Assembly: GCA_018672315.1 (NCBI GenBank)
Contig: CP076053.1
Span: forward strand, 3,459,827-3,523,826
Origin: Nocardioidaceae bacterium
Lineage (GTDB): Bacteria > Actinomycetota > Actinomycetes > Propionibacteriales > Nocardioidaceae
Reading direction: 5' to 3'
DNA length: 64,000 nt
The notes beneath the pieces were generated by a model. The model was not told the origin of the DNA. It did not search any database and worked only from the letters and a program-made list of their open reading frames with translations. Made by a program: the position numbers and the translations under genes. Below are positions 61,559-64,000 of the stretch, piece by piece (the stretch's first letter is position 1; each line of letters opens with the position of its first letter).

Positions 61559-62491
61559 GTGCCCTGGTCCGTCTCCGACATCCCCGACCTGACCGGCACC
61601 ACCTCCGTGGTCACCGGCGCCAACGGCGGTCTGGGCAAGGCCACCACGAAGGCCCTGGCCGGCAAGGGCGCCCATGTCGTCATGGCCGCCCGCAACCAGG
61701 ACAAGGCGAAGGCGGCCCGGGACGAGGTGCTGGCCGCCCATCCCGACGCCTCGCTGGAGATCGTCGAGCTCGACCTGGGCGCCCTGGCCTCGGTGGCCGA
61801 GGCCGCCGACCAGGTCCGCAGCACGCACGACCGCATCGACCACCTCGTCCTCAACGCAGGCGTCATGGCGATCCCCGAGTCGACCACCGCCGATGGGTTC
61901 GAGTCCCAGCTCGGTATCAACGTGCTCGGGCACTGGGCCCTGCTGTCCCATCTCCTGCCCTTGGTGGTGCGTACGCCCCGCGCCCGCGTCGTCACCCTCT
62001 CCAGCATCGCGGCCCACCAGGGCCGAGCACTGGACCCTGGGGACCCGCACATGCGCGCGGACTACGACGCCTGGGCCCAGTACGGCAACACCAAGCTCGC
62101 CATGAGACACCTCGCACAGGGACTGCAGCCCCGCCTCCGCGCCCACGGTGTGGATGCCCGCGCGGTCGCAGCGCACCCGGGGCTGACCAACTCCGACCTG
62201 CAGTCGACCACCGTCGCCTCGGGCAACGAGGGACTCCTCGCGAAGGTCTCGCACGCCGGGGTGAAGGTCGTCGGCATGAGCGAGGACACGGGTGCACTCT
62301 CGCAGCTGCGCGCGGCCACGGACCCCGATGCGGTCGGTGGCGGGCTCTACGGACCGCTGCTGGGCATGAGCGGGCCGCCGGTGCGCAAGCCTCTGGTCCG
62401 TCCGGCCGAGAAGGCGATCGACACCCTGTGGCGGGTCTGCGAGACCGAGACCGGCCTCGCCCTCGACGTGAGGGCCGCGTTGGAGTCGTGA
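61559..62491 (+). CDS. Short-chain dehydrogenase (retinol dehydrogenase-like SDR)
   Basis: A 310-residue SDR. Cofactor loop [20 protein letters not shown], the NNAG-equivalent [11 protein letters not shown], and the catalytic Ser/Tyr/Lys as [10 protein letters not shown] and [12 protein letters not shown]. It resembles the actinobacterial oxidoreductases annotated as light-dependent protochlorophyllide/retinol dehydrogenase-like. It lies on the plus strand, opposite to the flanking der and cmk genes; its GTG at 61559 has GAGGAG upstream. Confidence 0.9.
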   Translation: MPWSVSDIPDLTGTTSVVTGANGGLGKATTKALAGKGAHVVMAARNQDKAKAARDEVLAAHPDASLEIVELDLGALASVAEAADQVRSTHDRIDHLVLNAGVMAIPESTTADGFESQLGINVLGHWALLSHLLPLVVRTPRARVVTLSSIAAHQGRALDPGDPHMRADYDAWAQYGNTKLAMRHLAQGLQPRLRAHGVDARAVAAHPGLTNSDLQSTTVASGNEGLLAKVSHAGVKVVGMSEDTGALSQLRAATDPDAVGGGLYGPLLGMSGPPVRKPLVRPAEKAIDTLWRVCETETGLALDVRAALES

Positions 62492-62508
62492 CCACCCGGG
62501 TCGGGACG

Positions 62509-63201
62509 TCAGGACGCGGCGTGCGCGTCCTCCACGAGGGCGACGATCGCATCGATGGCCTGCGTCAGGGTGATGTCGGTGGTGTCGAGGTCGTGGGAGC
62601 CGTCCGCCCGTCGCGCCGGGTCGACCGCGCGGCCCGAGTCCTTCGCGTCACGGCGCTCGAGGTCCGCGGCGGTGGCGTCGGTGTCGCCGCTCCCCTGCTC
62701 CGCAGCGCGACGTGCGGCGCGGGCGGAGACGTCCGCACCCAGGTGCACCTTCACGGCCGCGTCGGGCCACACCACCGAACCGATGTCGCGTCCCTCGACG
62801 ACGATGCCCCCGTCGCCGATGATCGCTCGCTGCAGCGCGACCAGGCGCGTACGCACCGCGCCGACCGCCGCCACGTCGGAGACCGCGCCCGTGACGTCCT
62901 CTGCGCGGATGGCCTCGGAGACGTCCACGCCGTCGACGGTGATGGTCGGGTCGGCCGGGTCGGTGCCCGACTCGACGCGCGGCTCGATGGCGCGAGCGGC
63001 GACTGCGTCGTGGTCGGTCACGTCCACGCCCCGGAGCAGCATCCACCACGTCACGGCGCGGTACTGGGCACCCGTGTCGAGGTAACGCAGCCCGAGCCGC
63101 TCCGCCACACCGCGTGACGTGCTCGACTTGCCTGATCCCGACGAGCCGTCGACGGCCACCACCACATGCTCGACCCGGTCCGGCCCCGCCTCGTTGTCCA
63201 C
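62509..63201 (-). CDS. cmk: Cytidylate kinase
   Basis: A 230-residue (d)CMP kinase. The P-loop is AVDGSSGSGKSSTSRGVA; the CMP-binding insert includes GLRYLDTGAQYRAVTWW and VVEGRDIGSVVWPDA, and RRDAKDSGRAVDP closes the LID domain. It phosphorylates CMP and dCMP. I use the GTG at 63201, with TAGGGT 8 nt before it; another in-frame start at 63270 would overlap tyrA. Confidence 0.94.
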   Translation of the reverse strand: MDNEAGPDRVEHVVVAVDGSSGSGKSSTSRGVAERLGLRYLDTGAQYRAVTWWMLLRGVDVTDHDAVAARAIEPRVESGTDPADPTITVDGVDVSEAIRAEDVTGAVSDVAAVGAVRTRLVALQRAIIGDGGIVVEGRDIGSVVWPDAAVKVHLGADVSARAARRAAEQGSGDTDATAADLERRDAKDSGRAVDPARRADGSHDLDTTDITLTQAIDAIVALVEDAHAAS

Positions 63202-63247
63202 GGGCGGCGACCCTACCGGCAGGCCTCCGCCCTGTCGGCGCGGCCGC

Positions 63248-64000
63248 TCAGGCGTACGCGGTCCAGCCACGTGCCCCGAGGCCGTCGACCAACGAGTCCA
63301 CGGCGTCCTCGGCCACCATCACCTCGGCCTGCCCGTACGCACGACCGGTGTCGTGGTCGATGCGGAAGTCCTCGACGTTCGTGCCGATCTCCCCGACGTC
63401 CGCGAACAGGCGCGCGAGCTCGCCGGGGCGGTCGGGCACGGCAACCCGTACCGCGGAGAGCGGGCGGGGCCGCCCGCCGTGCTTGCCGGGCAGCGAGCGG
63501 GCACCGGCGACGCCACGCGCGAGGACCACGCCGAGGCCGTCGCGGTCGCCTTGCCTGACGGCACCGATCAGGGTCTCGAGGTCCTCGGCCACCGCGCCGA
63601 GCAGGTCGAGCACGGCGTCGGCGTTGGAGGTGACGATCTGCTGCCACAGTCCGGGGTCGCCGGCCGCGATACGCGTCACGTCCCGCACCCCCTGTCCGGA
63701 TAGGGCGAGGTGGTCCTCGGGCGCCGCCGCGAGCTGTCCCGCGACCAGCGCGGCGACCAGGTGCGGCAGGTGCGAGGTGCGCGCCACGGCGAGGTCGTGC
63801 TCGTCGGGGCCCAGGCGCAGCACCGTGGCACCGCATGCCTCGGCGAGCTCCTCGACGAGCACGACGGCGGCGGGATCGGCGTACGCGTGCGGGGTCACGG
63901 CCCACGGGCGCCCCTCGAAGAGCGCGTCGGAGGCGGCGAGCGGGCCCGACCGTTCGGACCCGGCCATGGGGTGGGACCCGACGTAGCGCGCCAGCACGGT
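63248..64000 (-). CDS. tyrA: Prephenate dehydrogenase (partial, 5' end outside the window)
   Basis: The right edge cuts the gene; about 250 C-terminal residues are visible. GSHPMAGSERSGPLAASDALFEG is the TyrA substrate loop, and SHLPHLVAALVAGQLA the catalytic His helix; an ACT-type domain (RPLSAVRVAVPDRPGELARL) ends the protein, giving feedback control by tyrosine. It converts prephenate to 4-hydroxyphenylpyruvate. The tyrA-cmk-der order is common in Actinobacteria. Confidence 0.92.
   Translation of the reverse strand, partial: TVLARYVGSHPMAGSERSGPLAASDALFEGRPWAVTPHAYADPAAVVLVEELAEACGATVLRLGPDEHDLAVARTSHLPHLVAALVAGQLAAAPEDHLALSGQGVRDVTRIAAGDPGLWQQIVTSNADAVLDLLGAVAEDLETLIGAVRQGDRDGLGVVLARGVAGARSLPGKHGGRPRPLSAVRVAVPDRPGELARLFADVGEIGTNVEDFRIDHDTGRAYGQAEVMVAEDAVDSLVDGLGARGWTAYA

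Overview
The window is a 64-kb stretch of a very GC-rich actinobacterial chromosome. Codon third positions are nearly always G/C, GTG starts are common, many genes look leaderless with a TAnnnT -10 box about 6 nt before the start codon, and the gcv/MerR/GarA/DUF881 block has the gene order known from Mycobacterium tuberculosis Rv1823-Rv1832. The gene set (zinc-ribbon GarA, prfC, DUF3500) fits Nocardioidaceae (Nocardioides or Aeromicrobium type); genus is inference. I see no insertion sequence, prophage, CRISPR array or rRNA. One tRNA (Pro, GGG) is present. No gene-free stretch exceeds 300 bases.

Layout. 1-3655: end of sbcC, then a TldD/TldE metalloprotease pair. 3710-8740: SRPBCC protein, serine hydrolase, and gcvP under a glycine riboswitch. 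8815-13935: two MerR regulators (McdR- and FtsR-like), a DUF151 nuclease-like protein, a zinc-ribbon GarA/FHA protein, gcvH, and a DUF881-Sbp-DUF881 membrane operon. 14226-20094: secreted metzincin protease, a 48-aa Cys-rich peptide, a GH3 lipoprotein, an enoyl-CoA hydratase, a secreted lipase. 20144-34856: mixed metabolic and housekeeping genes (MFS exporter, aldo/keto reductase, MscS channel, OhrR-type MarR, hydrolases, old-yellow-enzyme-type reductase, SDR, HNH protein, lipoproteins, RF3). 34904-37416: a two-gene unit with a DUF429-RelA/SpoT fusion protein and an HhH protein; this is the best candidate for an undescribed system. 37541-43553: CNNM/CorC pair, DUF3500, an MbcA/ParS-like protein, a deaminase. 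43647-47365: a FecCD-type ABC importer plus methyltransferase operon behind a perfect 8-bp inverted repeat. 47347-55620: kdpFABCDE, with two small membrane-protein genes divergent from it across an array of 11-bp-phased repeats. 55613-64000: kynureninase, a secreted orphan, tRNA-Pro, a frameshifted PD-(D/E)XK gene, a Rieske protein, der with a tiny membrane peptide, an SDR, cmk, and the 3' part of tyrA.

How the genes work together. GcvP and GcvH are two parts of the glycine cleavage system; gcvT is outside the window. The Kdp block is a complete inducible high-affinity K+ pump with its own two-component system. The ABC/methyltransferase genes overlap by 4 nt and should be co-expressed. The DUF429-RSH and HhH genes overlap by 4 nt, which suggests a joint nucleic-acid or nucleotide function; that is inference.
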